Source of the DNA: a virus
IMG/VR virus record: IMGVR_UViG_3300037246_001555
Span: 1 to 64,000 of that record
DNA length: 64,000 nucleotides
Strand: one strand, 5' to 3'
The notes below the pieces were generated by a model. The model was not told where the DNA came from. It did not search any database and was given only the letters and a program-made list of their open reading frames with translations. Of the stretch, positions 26,044 to 33,404 are shown piece by piece (positions within the stretch are counted from its first letter, which is position 1; each line of letters opens with the position of its first letter). The position numbers and the translations under genes are program-made.

Positions 26044-26427
26044 ATGAACGAAGATAAGATCATTGTGTTTCTGGACGACGACCCTAGTCGAGCGGCGCTT
26101 CAGTTTCAGCGAATGAACAAGCAAGATCAGGAACGAACTTTCTGGGTTAAGACAGTCCCCGAAATGCTGGATATGCTCAAGAACTACAGAGCACGGCTGG
26201 ACATTGTTTCGCTGGGCTATAACTTGAATGGCGGAGAATGTCCGGCCCATCCAGCTAGTGAGGACTGCGGGCTGGAAGTGGTAAGGTGGCTGGAAAAGCA
26301 ACCCTCAGAACTGTATTCTCACGTACGCTTTATTGTTCATACGTGGAACCCAGTAGCTGGCGTAAAGATGGCTACACGACTTAGGGGACAAGGTTACAAG
26401 GTGATCCGAGTACCGTTCGGATCGTAG
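26044..26427 (+). CDS. Receiver-like domain protein (cyclic-phosphate-processing receiver type), degenerate acidic site
   Basis: A 127-aa protein with the receiver-like order IIVFLDDDPSRA (D11-D13), a central RLDIVSLGYNLNGGE, then DCGLEVVRWLEK and VRFIVHTWNPVAGVKMATRL. The final HTWNPVG-like and central blocks match the cREC_REC family (HSxNPxGxxxM and DHDLxG). In that family the central motif is normally DHD; here it reads GYN (G58, N60), so two acidic residues are lost. It may be a binding or regulatory derivative. It has a strong GGGAGGT site and sits among structural genes. Confidence 0.65.
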   Translation: MNEDKIIVFLDDDPSRAALQFQRMNKQDQERTFWVKTVPEMLDMLKNYRARLDIVSLGYNLNGGECPAHPASEDCGLEVVRWLEKQPSELYSHVRFIVHTWNPVAGVKMATRLRGQGYKVIRVPFGS

Positions 26428-26436
26428 GAGAATATA

Positions 26437-26754
26437 ATGGCTGAGGCTGAAAAGAAGAAGCGGACGATTCTCATGTCTGAGGACCCGTCAGAGGTAACCC
26501 CTCCGTCGGTTAGGACTCGAACGCGAGAAATTGCCTCTTCCATGCGAAGGTATATTCGTCCTAGAGGGGTCGGTTTCGGAGGGACCATAGGCAAGCTCTC
26601 TCGTAAAAATGGGGGGGATATCAAGGCCAAATGGAAGGTCGGCATCATGAAGGGTTTGGCTAGTAAAGGTATTCGAGGCAACGCTAGAGGCCCTGGGGGC
26701 GGGCGCCTTCGTGGCAAGTCCGGTCCCGGATTCCGCTTTAAGATTAGTTTCTAA
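26437..26754 (+). CDS. Small basic protein (unknown)
   Basis: A 105-aa very basic protein behind TAGGAG. It has lysine-rich ends (EAEKKKRTILM, then SGPGFRFKISF) and a glycine-rich middle (IRGNARGPGGGRLRGK). No membrane segment or known domain. A nucleic-acid-binding or core virion protein is possible. It stands between the receiver-like gene and a 73-aa gene in the same transcription unit. Confidence 0.6.
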   Translation: MAEAEKKKRTILMSEDPSEVTPPSVRTRTREIASSMRRYIRPRGVGFGGTIGKLSRKNGGDIKAKWKVGIMKGLASKGIRGNARGPGGGRLRGKSGPGFRFKISF

Positions 26755-26768
26755 GGAGAGTCTAAACA

Positions 26769-26990
26769 ATGAACCCTATGGAAGTACTCGCGCCTAATTA
26801 CTTGGGCGACATGATGGAGAATCTTGGCGTGGGCGAGCTTGTCAGGAACCGAGGACTTGGAGTCGCTGAGGTAAGCCCTGATGCGATGAAAGATCGAGAG
26901 ATCCGTAACAACCCCGCTGTCGAACGAGACCGGATGCGGACCGCTAAGGCCCGTGAGTTTGGAATGACCAAAGAGACCGTAGGGTTCTAA
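26769..26990 (+). CDS. Small protein (unknown)
   Basis: A 73-aa protein behind AAGGAG, with a hydrophobic N-terminal half (MEVLAPNYLGDMMENLGVGEL) and a charged C-terminal half (KDREIRNNPAVERDRMRTAKAREFGM). No family is recognised. The strong ribosome-binding site and regular 10-15 nt spacing within the operon support that it is real. Confidence 0.6.
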   Translation: MNPMEVLAPNYLGDMMENLGVGELVRNRGLGVAEVSPDAMKDREIRNNPAVERDRMRTAKAREFGMTKETVGF

Positions 26991-27001
26991 AGGAGTTTGA
27001 C

Positions 27002-27256
27002 ATGTCTGATAAGAAAGCGTCGTTGAAGAGGAAAGCCTCCGTCCGGAGTCTATTCGACCTCAGCGACATCCCCACTGTGACGATCCAGCGTGAGCCTGTA
27101 CACGTATCTCCGGCTAAAGTAACCGAGCAGGTCATTAGGCTTGATCCTAAGATCAAGAACCGAGGCGGTACGATTGGCGCTGTCGTAGGTAAACCCAAGC
27201 CTCAACGCTATATGGGCCCCAACATAACTAGGTCCCGTAGAAGCACCGGCCGCTAA
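27002..27256 (+). CDS. Small basic protein (unknown)
   Basis: An 84-aa basic protein behind AAAGGAG. It has a helical charged start (KKASLKRKASVRSLFDLSD) and a Gly/Arg tail (NRGGTIGAVVGKPKPQRYMG). The function is unknown. It is the last member of the basic gene series before the lipoprotein-like gene. Confidence 0.6.
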   Translation: MSDKKASLKRKASVRSLFDLSDIPTVTIQREPVHVSPAKVTEQVIRLDPKIKNRGGTIGAVVGKPKPQRYMGPNITRSRRSTGR

Positions 27257-27289
27257 TTGTCTACTATTTTCAACAAAGGAGAAAACGTA

Positions 27290-27493
27290 ATGCGTTCCGC
27301 ATTTATCACTCTACTTCTAATGGTGAGCCTCAGCTTTGGCTGTGCGCTCTACCCCATGCTGCTTGACGTAGGGAAGGACGCTTGCGATTCTGCCCTTGAG
27401 GGCTCCAAGGCTTCCGCACTCTGCGATAAGATTGAGGAGCTGAAGGCAGAAGCCGAAGCCGATCTGGCCGCCAAAGAGGCAGAGTCCGAGTAA
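27290..27493 (+). CDS. Small exported protein, probable lipoprotein
   Basis: The ATG at 27290 follows AAAGGAG; the longer frame from 27257 lacks a good site and would bury the signal peptide. The 67-aa protein has a short basic n-region, a hydrophobic core (FITLLLMVSLSFGC) and Cys18 at a lipobox-like position (SFGC, imperfect at -3). The mature part is helical and Glu/Ala-rich (KIEELKAEAEADLAAKEAE). It could be an outer spanin, a superinfection-exclusion lipoprotein or a small envelope protein. It lies immediately before the terminator. Confidence 0.55.
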   Translation: MRSAFITLLLMVSLSFGCALYPMLLDVGKDACDSALEGSKASALCDKIEELKAEAEADLAAKEAESE

Positions 27494-27529
27494 GGGCCCC
27501 TGCACCCCCCTCCCGAGTGCGGCGGGCCT

Positions 27530-27564
27530 CCCCTGGAAAGCGTTCCTCCCCCGCTTTCCAGGGG
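27530..27564 (+). terminator. Strong hairpin terminator of the portal unit
   Basis: A perfect 13-bp stem CCCCTGGAAAGCG / CGCTTTCCAGGGG with a 9-nt loop, followed by CCCTCTTTCCCC. An alternative 9-bp pairing AGGGCCCCT (27493-27501) with AGGGGCCCT (27560-27568) shares the right arm. The U-tract is poor. Confidence 0.75.
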
Positions 27565-27616
27565 CCCTCTTTCCCCTGAATAATTAGGTTCAGTAAACCT
27601 GCCTGATTAAATAGGT

Positions 27617-27635
27617 AAACGGCATTATTTACTAG
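27617..27635 (+). promoter_or_regulatory. Phage promoter motif (T7-type), plus strand
   Basis: Copy AAACGGCATTATTTACTAG followed by AGGAAG, between the terminator at 27530 and the scaffold gene. It should drive scaffold and major capsid protein. Confidence 0.8.
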
Positions 27636-27723
27636 AGGAAGTAGTTCAACTGCCTATAAGGCCGCCCCTCTTCCTGGGCCGTAAATGTTGAATGTAACTC
27701 GCCCTGATTACTCCATGAGGGCG
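27636..27723 (+). other. Structured leader of the scaffold/capsid transcript
   Basis: Directly after the promoter, AGGAAG (27636-27641) can pair with CTTCCT (27670-27675), enclosing the small hairpin GCCT-ata-AGGC. A further stem CGCCCT/AGGGCG spans 27700-27723, 24 nt before the scaffold ATG. Confidence 0.4.
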
Positions 27724-27747
27724 TTAAACACCTAGGAGGTACAGGCA

Positions 27748-28701
27748 ATGCCTGATGCGAACGAAATCCAAGCAGCTCTAGAAGAGGTGCTGGACCCCAA
27801 AGTGGAATCGCAGCCCACGACCGAACCGAACCCGGATGTAGCCGATGCACTCCAGCAGGCACTCAAGACTGGAGACAAAGCGGAAGGCGCTTCTGACGAC
27901 GCGGTTGACAAGAGCACTGACGACACCAGTAAGGAATCGAAGACGGTTCCCTACGAGCGGTTGTCCAAGGTAGTGCAGCAGAAGAATGAGCTTTCCGAAC
28001 GCTATAAGAGCCTCGAAGAGCAGTTCAGTTCTGCCAATACGAGAGAACAAGAGCTTCGCGGACGAATCGGAGATCTAGAGCAAGACTCTCAGATCCTCGA
28101 TGCGATCAAGAACCTTGCTACGGATGAGCAGCTTCGCCCCCATGTGGTGGCGATTGACAAAGCTCTCCAGGGCATCACGGACGAGATCGAGACCGCGGAA
28201 GAGAAGGGCGACCAGCAGGCCGCATCGAACGCTGAGAAGCGATTCGAGCAGAAAGCGGCTGAGTTGGAAGAACTTCTCGATGATCAGCGAGCTGAGAACC
28301 TCTGGAGCGAGGCTGCTGGTTATGCCAAGGACATGCTCGAAAAACTACCTGATGGCTACACGGACGACGACAGAGCCGTCATAGGACAGCTCTGGAGTAA
28401 TCGTGTTGATTGGAACGGGATTGAGCAGGCTGGTAGTGATGCTATCCGCCCGGCTCTGAACGCTTCACTCGCCGAGGTGATCAAGGGGTATGGTATCCCG
28501 CGCGGTGCTCTGGTCGCTAATACGACCAAGGAAATCGAAGATCGGGTTCCCGAAGCCAGAATCGTATCCGCTGAGGATACGATCAAGAGCCTTACGGATA
28601 AGGACTGGGCCGAGACTGACGATAAGGACAACCTCGTTCATAGCGAGGCTGACTTTAGCGCTGGTTTGGCCGAGATGCTCCGAAAGACTCGCGGCGCCTA
28701 G
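27748..28701 (+). CDS. Capsid scaffold protein
   Basis: A 317-aa acidic, mainly coiled-coil protein (LSKVVQQKNELSERYKSLEEQF, RGRIGDLEQDSQILDAIKN) directly before the major capsid gene, which is the classic position and composition of a scaffold. The N-terminal 65 residues are acidic and probably disordered (AEGASDDAVDKSTDDTSK); the C-terminus is mixed charge. The start follows CTAGGAGGT. It should guide shell assembly and then leave or be degraded. No protease domain is seen. Confidence 0.8.
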   Translation: MPDANEIQAALEEVLDPKVESQPTTEPNPDVADALQQALKTGDKAEGASDDAVDKSTDDTSKESKTVPYERLSKVVQQKNELSERYKSLEEQFSSANTREQELRGRIGDLEQDSQILDAIKNLATDEQLRPHVVAIDKALQGITDEIETAEEKGDQQAASNAEKRFEQKAAELEELLDDQRAENLWSEAAGYAKDMLEKLPDGYTDDDRAVIGQLWSNRVDWNGIEQAGSDAIRPALNASLAEVIKGYGIPRGALVANTTKEIEDRVPEARIVSAEDTIKSLTDKDWAETDDKDNLVHSEADFSAGLAEMLRKTRGA

Positions 28702-28777
28702 GGAACCCTAACCAAGCCTTAGAGCCTCCACGCACAGTGCATGGTTGCACCTACGGTTTGATAAGGAGTTCCTAAAA

Positions 28778-29989
28778 ATGGAGACTTTTGCCACACTTGG
28801 CGATATGCTCCTACGTCGGTACGTCGTGGATTTCATCGGGCAGATGCAACAGCTTTCTTCCCCAGTCCACAGCCGACTCAAGGAGAATACGCGCTTCATC
28901 CCTTCGGGTGACGGTGCGTACTTTGCTGTCAGAATTGACGGCAATGAGTCGGGCGGCGGCTGGCGCGGCACTGACGACAACACCCTGCCCTCCGCGGGCA
29001 ACGAGCGCATCAAGCAGGCTCGCGTACGACCCAAGAAGTACTACCACACGGTTACCTTCTCTGGTCTCGCAGAGGCTGTTTCGAAGCGCGCAGGCGAAGA
29101 CGCCTTCGCCGCCGGTATCACGGACGCAATCAGTTCGGCTGTAAAGCGTGCGGGTGCCAACTTCGAGACCACGTTCCTGCGTGGCGACGGTACTGGCCGA
29201 CTCACTAACGTGAGTGGCTCCCAGGCCGCCGACACGACCATCGTGGTCGATGACTCTCGGACGATTCGTACGGGACAGGTTGTGGTGTTTCTGAACAACA
29301 CGACTGGTCTACGCCAGGCAGGCCCGGTGCAGATCACCTCGAACGACATCGCCAACGCCACGATTACGGTCAATGCGGCCGTGACCGTCACGGATAACGA
29401 CGGCGTTTACATCAGCGGTGAGCAGGATGAGGCTTCGGCCCCGTCTGAGCTGACGGCCCTCGGGCTCCCGGCGCTGGTGAACAACACCGGAACTATCTAC
29501 AACCTCTCCCGGACGACCTACCCCATCCTTCAGTCGAAGGTGATTGCGGCGGGTTCGACCAGTCTCGATGAGAGCATGCTGCGCAGACTGCGCAAGCAGC
29601 TCATGATCGAGACGGCCGTTGAGAGCCTTGAGGGCTTCGCGCTCATCTCGAATCACGATCAGTACGATCGTTACACTGAGATCGCGCTTCCCTTCCGGCG
29701 CTTCAACGACATGCGTCTGGAGCTGGGTGCTCAGCAGGAGCTGACGACCTTCGAAGGTCGCCCGTGGCTGGTCACTTGGGCCGCGCTGCCGGACGAGGTG
29801 TACTTCCTCAACCTGGGTGCCATCGAACGAGGTATCGTTCGACCTTTCGCGATTGACGAGAGGGTGAATATGGCATGGGTCCCCGGCCAGGACGCTTTCA
29901 CGGTTCTGATGAAGACCTACTGCGAGAACGTAGGCAGGTACCTCAACCAGAGTGCGAAAATCACCGGGTTGACTACGCCGACCTACTGA
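28778..29989 (+). CDS. Major capsid protein
   Basis: The ATG at 28778 follows AAGGAG; a longer frame from 28745 is not needed. The 403-aa protein has an HK97-type feel: a helical N-terminus (LGDMLLRRYVVDFIGQM), an E-loop-like strand region, HTVTFSGLAEAVSKRAGEDAFAAGI, an insertion rich in Thr/Val strands (NATITVNAAVTVTDNDGVYISG), and a C-terminal LISNHDQYDRYTEIALPFRRFNDM followed by TFEGRPWLVTWAALPDEVYFLNLGAIERG. Codon use here is noticeably richer in C and G at third positions than in neighbouring genes, fitting high expression. It follows the scaffold and is followed by a strong terminator. Confidence 0.85.
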   Translation: METFATLGDMLLRRYVVDFIGQMQQLSSPVHSRLKENTRFIPSGDGAYFAVRIDGNESGGGWRGTDDNTLPSAGNERIKQARVRPKKYYHTVTFSGLAEAVSKRAGEDAFAAGITDAISSAVKRAGANFETTFLRGDGTGRLTNVSGSQAADTTIVVDDSRTIRTGQVVVFLNNTTGLRQAGPVQITSNDIANATITVNAAVTVTDNDGVYISGEQDEASAPSELTALGLPALVNNTGTIYNLSRTTYPILQSKVIAAGSTSLDESMLRRLRKQLMIETAVESLEGFALISNHDQYDRYTEIALPFRRFNDMRLELGAQQELTTFEGRPWLVTWAALPDEVYFLNLGAIERGIVRPFAIDERVNMAWVPGQDAFTVLMKTYCENVGRYLNQSAKITGLTTPTY

Positions 29990-30019
29990 TCTTAGCGGAT
30001 CGGTGACAATCTAGGAATA

Positions 30020-30045
30020 GCCCCTGGGGTATCAGCCCCAGGGGC
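30020..30045 (+). terminator. Hairpin terminator after the capsid gene
   Basis: A perfect 10-bp stem GCCCCTGGGG / CCCCAGGGGC with a 6-nt loop, followed by ATTCTTATACT, 31 nt after the capsid stop. Confidence 0.85.
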
Positions 30046-30070
30046 ATTCTTATACTCGGGAGAGATTGTT

Positions 30071-30508
30071 ATGGAATGGAAGCCTCTACACGGGTTTAAA
30101 GGCCTGTACTCTGTATCTGACACGGGACTCGTTCGTGCTGAAGCTAAAGTCATCAAACGCCCAAGCTCCACCCGTGGAAAGCTTCAACACCGGAAGCAGA
30201 AGATGATGAGGACTCCAGCTAACGGTCACGGTTACGCTTCCTTCCCTGCCACCAAAGACGGTCAACGTAAGACTGTAGATGTCCACCGCGCAGTCTATGA
30301 GGCCCATGTTCGTCCTCTGGAATCTGGAGAGCACGTACACCACGTGAATGACTGTAAGTTGGACAACCAAGTTTCAAATCTTCAAGCCATGCCCGATCTT
30401 GAGCACAAGCGCCATACTCAGCAGCGCATAAAAGACAAGATCGCAGTGGCTGACTTTCTAACTCAGATCCTAATGACCAAAGGAGCCCTAAATGTCTCTA
30501 CTCTCTGA
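30071..30508 (+). CDS. HNH homing endonuclease with NUMOD4 motif
   Basis: A 145-aa protein. The N-terminus WKPLHGFKGLYSVSDTGLVRA is a NUMOD4 DNA-recognition motif, and VDVHRAVYEAHV followed by EHVHHVNDCKLDNQVSNLQAM is an HNH nuclease centre (HH...N). It should nick or cut intron-less alleles at a cognate site and spread by repair. It lies directly behind the capsid terminator with no promoter of its own and contains the ribosome-binding site of the next gene, which it overlaps by 17 nt. It looks like an inserted mobile gene. Confidence 0.85.
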   Translation: MEWKPLHGFKGLYSVSDTGLVRAEAKVIKRPSSTRGKLQHRKQKMMRTPANGHGYASFPATKDGQRKTVDVHRAVYEAHVRPLESGEHVHHVNDCKLDNQVSNLQAMPDLEHKRHTQQRIKDKIAVADFLTQILMTKGALNVSTL

Positions 30509-30779
30509 CCACAAGTTCGAGGCCTTCGGTCGCCCCTACGGCCTCGCCCGTGTGGAGTACACAGGCGCCGCAGCCACGTTCCTCGTGGATCAATCGGCTT
30601 CTGCCGTAGCCTCCATTGAGCCCTCGTCCAGCGCCCCCGCGGCCACCATTGCATCGGGCGACTCCAACTTCGAAAAGACGGTGACCCTCGCTGCTGGTTC
30701 TCCGGCCGCGGTCGTGACCGTAGCAATCGCCTACAGTGGCGGGACCATCTCCAGCTCCAAGCCCGCCTCGCGCGCCTAG
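30492..30779 (+). CDS. Small beta-rich head protein, paralogue of the 33405 gene
   Basis: A 95-aa protein behind AAAGGAG inside the HNH gene end. It shares F-x-VDQSA and the identical DSNFEKTVT block with the 93-aa protein at 33405, in the same order and spacing, so the two genes are paralogues. Strand-rich composition without signal peptide suggests a capsid decoration protein. Its last codons and stop lie inside the left copy of the 21-bp direct repeat. Strongly GC-biased third positions resemble the capsid gene. Confidence 0.7.
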   Translation: MSLLSDHKFEAFGRPYGLARVEYTGAAATFLVDQSASAVASIEPSSSAPAATIASGDSNFEKTVTLAAGSPAAVVTVAIAYSGGTISSSKPASRA

Positions 30780-30788
30780 TAGCGCCTA
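30768..30788 (+). repeat. 21-bp direct repeat, left copy
   Basis: Exact 21-base match to 32799-32819 (both begin TCGCGCGCCTAG and end TAGCGCCTA), and after one mismatch both continue AAGG. It covers the stop of the decoration-like gene and flanks a 2.0-kb three-gene segment. Confidence 0.9.
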
Positions 30789-30792
30789 TAAG

Positions 30793-30984
30793 GTGTTCAA
30801 TCGTAGAGTAATCGCTAAACTGAATGCTAAGATTGATGAGCTTAGTGATCAACTGCTCGAAATGAGTAATAGGCTCTCAAAAAACGACAGCAAGCTCAAC
30901 AGTGCGCTAGCCGAGATACGCGGTGTACTGGCCGAGCTAGAAGATGTACGTAGCGGTAGAATTCTAAGTAACCGTAAAGGCTAA
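30793..30984 (+). CDS. Coiled-coil protein in putative inserted segment
   Basis: About 63 aa from a GTG at 30793, immediately right of the direct repeat. It forms a continuous coiled coil (LNAKIDELSDQLLEMSNRLSKNDSKLNSALAEIRGVLAELEDV). An upstream GTG at 30736 would overlap the previous gene by 44 nt and add a Pro-rich tail, so the later start is chosen. No clear ribosome-binding site is present, because the repeat junction lies where it should be. The function is unknown. Confidence 0.5.
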   Translation: MFNRRVIAKLNAKIDELSDQLLEMSNRLSKNDSKLNSALAEIRGVLAELEDVRSGRILSNRKG

Positions 30985-30987
30985 ACA

Positions 30988-31278
30988 GTGAACTACAGAG
31001 CGTCAGTCGTAACAAGGGTTACTTTAGACGCGGATAGGCAGATAGCGTCCGGCGACAGTATTGTAGTGTTCGGAATTGTTTTTTCAAACAGCACCACTCT
31101 ACCCGCAGAAATTGATGTTCTTGATGGCGCCGGCACTAAGCATATAACTGTCACGGTCCCTCCTGAAGATACTCGTATAGTTGATTTCGAGTTCATAGCA
31201 GACAGCGGACTCACGATTGACAGCCTAGGCAATGCTAACGTAGTGGCTACCGTGTTCCATAGTCAGGGCGGAAGCTAG
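30988..31278 (+). CDS. Small beta-rich protein in putative inserted segment
   Basis: A 96-aa protein with a GTG start three bases after the previous stop and a one-base overlap with the next gene. It is strand-rich (SIVVFGIVFSNSTTLPAEIDVLDGAGTKHITVTVPPEDT) and has no membrane segment. It is probably a virion surface protein. It uses more A/T-ending codons than the capsid gene, like its two neighbours inside the 30.8-32.8 kb segment. Confidence 0.6.
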   Translation: MNYRASVVTRVTLDADRQIASGDSIVVFGIVFSNSTTLPAEIDVLDGAGTKHITVTVPPEDTRIVDFEFIADSGLTIDSLGNANVVATVFHSQGGS

Positions 31279-32783
31279 TGAGCCGGTTTCTTACAACGGA
31301 CAAATCCAGTATTGGAGCCTTCGGGGATTTAAGAACCGCCGCTTTAACTCAAGAGGTCGCTATAGACTTCTCTCTTCCTCCTTCTGAGGCCTTTGTTAAT
31401 ATTGCTGCAAACAACTTAGGCTCTGTTTCTCAAGACACCACAAATAAGCTCCTTCAAGTTCAAAGTGGTGCTAGCGCGAATTCTGCTGCTTATCTTGGCA
31501 CTCGAAGGCCGGTGCAGCACTTTCCCGGCCAGGGAGGGCTCGTACGATTTTCAGGCATCTTCACCGCCGGAGTCGTTGGAAACGTACAACTGATTGGATT
31601 AGGCAACGAGTCAGACGGGCTTTTCTTCAGTTATAACGGGGTTGATTTTGGAGTGCTTCGTAGGACTGGTGGGAGTTTTGAGGTCCAACAACTCGTAGTC
31701 TCCAACGGCGCGGATAACAATGCAGGTACACTTACTATCACGCTGAATGGCAATGCTAAAGAAGTAGAAGTAGAGAATGCAGATACCGCTAGAGAAGTAG
31801 CCGAAGCCATCGCCGCTACAGACTTCAGTGACGTTGGAGATGGGTGGTTAACGTCCATATTTGATGAGACAGTAGAGTTCATCTCGTACAATTCTGAAGT
31901 TAAGGGAGGGGCCTTTTCTTTTGCGGACACCGACTCTACAGCCTCAGCCGCCTCGTTTTCTCAGGCCGTGGCCGGAGTAGCCCCGACAGAAGAGTTTATT
32001 GCTCAAGCCTCGTGGTCTGACGACGCGATGGATGGAGCGGGGGCGACTGCTATGACCCTCGATCCTACAAAAGGAAACGTGTTCGAAATACAGTACCAGT
32101 GGCTGGGTTTCGGAATGATCAAGTTCTTTATTGAAGAACAGAACACTGGCGACTTTGCTTTGGTTCATAAGATTAGCTACGCGAACCAGAATACGGCGCC
32201 TAGTCTTTCTAATCCGACACTACCTTTGTGTGTTTCTTCTGTGAACACTTCTAACACCTCAAACGTGACAGTTAAATCAGGCTCTATGGCGGGATTTACG
32301 GAGGGCATAGACCGCGGAGCTGCAAACGCATTTTTCGCAGCCCAAGGAGCAAAGAACGTTACTTCTGCTTCTGAGGCCCCTATACTTACTCTTAGCTCTA
32401 AGTTGATATTCCAAGGCAGCGTTAACCCTGTAGTAAGCATACCCCAAAATGTGAATTTCTCAGCGTCTGGCTTGAGTAATAAGCAGATTTGTGAGTTCAG
32501 GATATATAGGGGGGCTTCTCTGACCGGACCTGTTGCGTATACCGACGTAAATACTAATTTCTCTGTAACTCGCTTTGACACAGCAGCTACAGGATTCTCC
32601 GGCGGCCTGTTTCTCTTGGCTACGGAGGTGGCAAACAATGTTTCGGTGAATGTAGACCTTGCAACCTTATTTGGAGCTAGCTGGTTCAGGGGAGAAAGCA
32701 TCACGATCACTACTACTATTGTAGGCGGCGGTGCTATAGATATGGAAGCAGCAGTCTCTTTTACGTGGGTAGAAAGCTTCTAA
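31278..32783 (+). CDS. Large beta-rich virion protein in putative inserted segment
   Basis: A 501-aa protein with a GTG start overlapping the preceding stop. It contains a block known from scattered phage structural proteins: LIGLGNESDGLFFSYNGVDFGVLRRTGG, then TLTITLNGNAKEVEVENADTAREVAEAI and NVFEIQYQWLGFGMIKFFIEEQNTGDF. A lectin-like (LamG-type) core with an inserted domain fits this pattern. It may be a head fibre or capsid surface adhesin. It ends 16 nt before the right copy of the 21-bp repeat. Confidence 0.65.
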   Translation: MSRFLTTDKSSIGAFGDLRTAALTQEVAIDFSLPPSEAFVNIAANNLGSVSQDTTNKLLQVQSGASANSAAYLGTRRPVQHFPGQGGLVRFSGIFTAGVVGNVQLIGLGNESDGLFFSYNGVDFGVLRRTGGSFEVQQLVVSNGADNNAGTLTITLNGNAKEVEVENADTAREVAEAIAATDFSDVGDGWLTSIFDETVEFISYNSEVKGGAFSFADTDSTASAASFSQAVAGVAPTEEFIAQASWSDDAMDGAGATAMTLDPTKGNVFEIQYQWLGFGMIKFFIEEQNTGDFALVHKISYANQNTAPSLSNPTLPLCVSSVNTSNTSNVTVKSGSMAGFTEGIDRGAANAFFAAQGAKNVTSASEAPILTLSSKLIFQGSVNPVVSIPQNVNFSASGLSNKQICEFRIYRGASLTGPVAYTDVNTNFSVTRFDTAATGFSGGLFLLATEVANNVSVNVDLATLFGASWFRGESITITTTIVGGGAIDMEAAVSFTWVESF

Positions 32784-32798
32784 ATTCCTAAACCGTTT

Positions 32799-32819
32799 TC
32801 GCGCGCCTAGTAGCGCCTA
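32799..32819 (+). repeat. 21-bp direct repeat, right copy
   Basis: Right partner of the repeat at 30768. Here it is non-coding and is followed by GAAGGAGTCAACC, which supplies the ribosome-binding site of the gene at 32833. The two copies are 2031 bp apart. Confidence 0.9.
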
Positions 32820-32832
32820 GAAGGAGTCAACC

Positions 32833-33105
32833 TTGTCCCAAATCCTATCGCAAAAGATTCAATCGGTGCGCCGAGGGAGTAGCTCTGTGGCCGCCACAGT
32901 AGTCAAGCTTACCACGCGGTCCGATTCCGTAGAAGTGCCGAGAATGGCTGCAACTGCGAACACCGCCGCGCAACTCCGACGCCCCGGTGACAACGTTGTC
33001 ACGGTGAGTATCACTGACATTGATACTGTTGCTTTGACGGGAAATGTCGGTGATGAGGTCCTACTCGTCACCCTTCATGATGACCCCGTTCCGGAGCTGA
33101 GGTAA
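32833..33105 (+). CDS. Small beta-rich head protein, similar to the 34662 gene
   Basis: A 90-aa protein with a TTG start behind AAGGAG. It shares RSDSVEVP, NVVTVS and GDEVLLVTLH with SSDTVTVP, NVVTVA and GSEVVLFTLH in the 110-aa protein at 34662, so the two look paralogous. The content is beta strands. It is one of a run of small decoration-like proteins downstream of the capsid gene and is separated from the 30492 gene only by the putative insertion. Confidence 0.65.
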   Translation: MSQILSQKIQSVRRGSSSVAATVVKLTTRSDSVEVPRMAATANTAAQLRRPGDNVVTVSITDIDTVALTGNVGDEVLLVTLHDDPVPELR

Positions 33106-33108
33106 GTC

Positions 33109-33399
33109 GTGGCCCCCAAGATTTCTGACGGCACAGAGGTCAGAATTCAGGTTTCCAATAGGCTTACCCTACGGGTTCGTGAGCTGTATCCGGTAACCGA
33201 CAACGACTTTGTTTCAACCACAGCCGGAGGCCTACGTCAGGACCAGGGCGTTCTAGCCACCAAGTCTACGGTTGGCATTGCTGAGAGCGAGTTCTACACT
33301 GGAGTCTCTCGCGTCAAGGGCGCAGCTCCCGGTAGCAACCTCTATGTCAAGAATGCTGCTGGCACTCGGGCAATCGTGGTCCAGCTCGAAGACAACTAA
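33109..33399 (+). CDS. Small virion protein (unknown)
   Basis: A 96-aa protein with a GTG start three bases after the previous stop. Strand-rich, with a middle segment (DNDFVSTTAGGLRQDQGVLATKSTVGIAESEFYTGVSRV) and a C-terminal NLYVKNAAGTRAIVVQLE. It is probably a capsid decoration or stabilising protein by position. No family is recognised. Confidence 0.6.
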   Translation: MAPKISDGTEVRIQVSNRLTLRVRELYPVTDNDFVSTTAGGLRQDQGVLATKSTVGIAESEFYTGVSRVKGAAPGSNLYVKNAAGTRAIVVQLEDN

Positions 33400-33404
33400 G
33401 TCTG

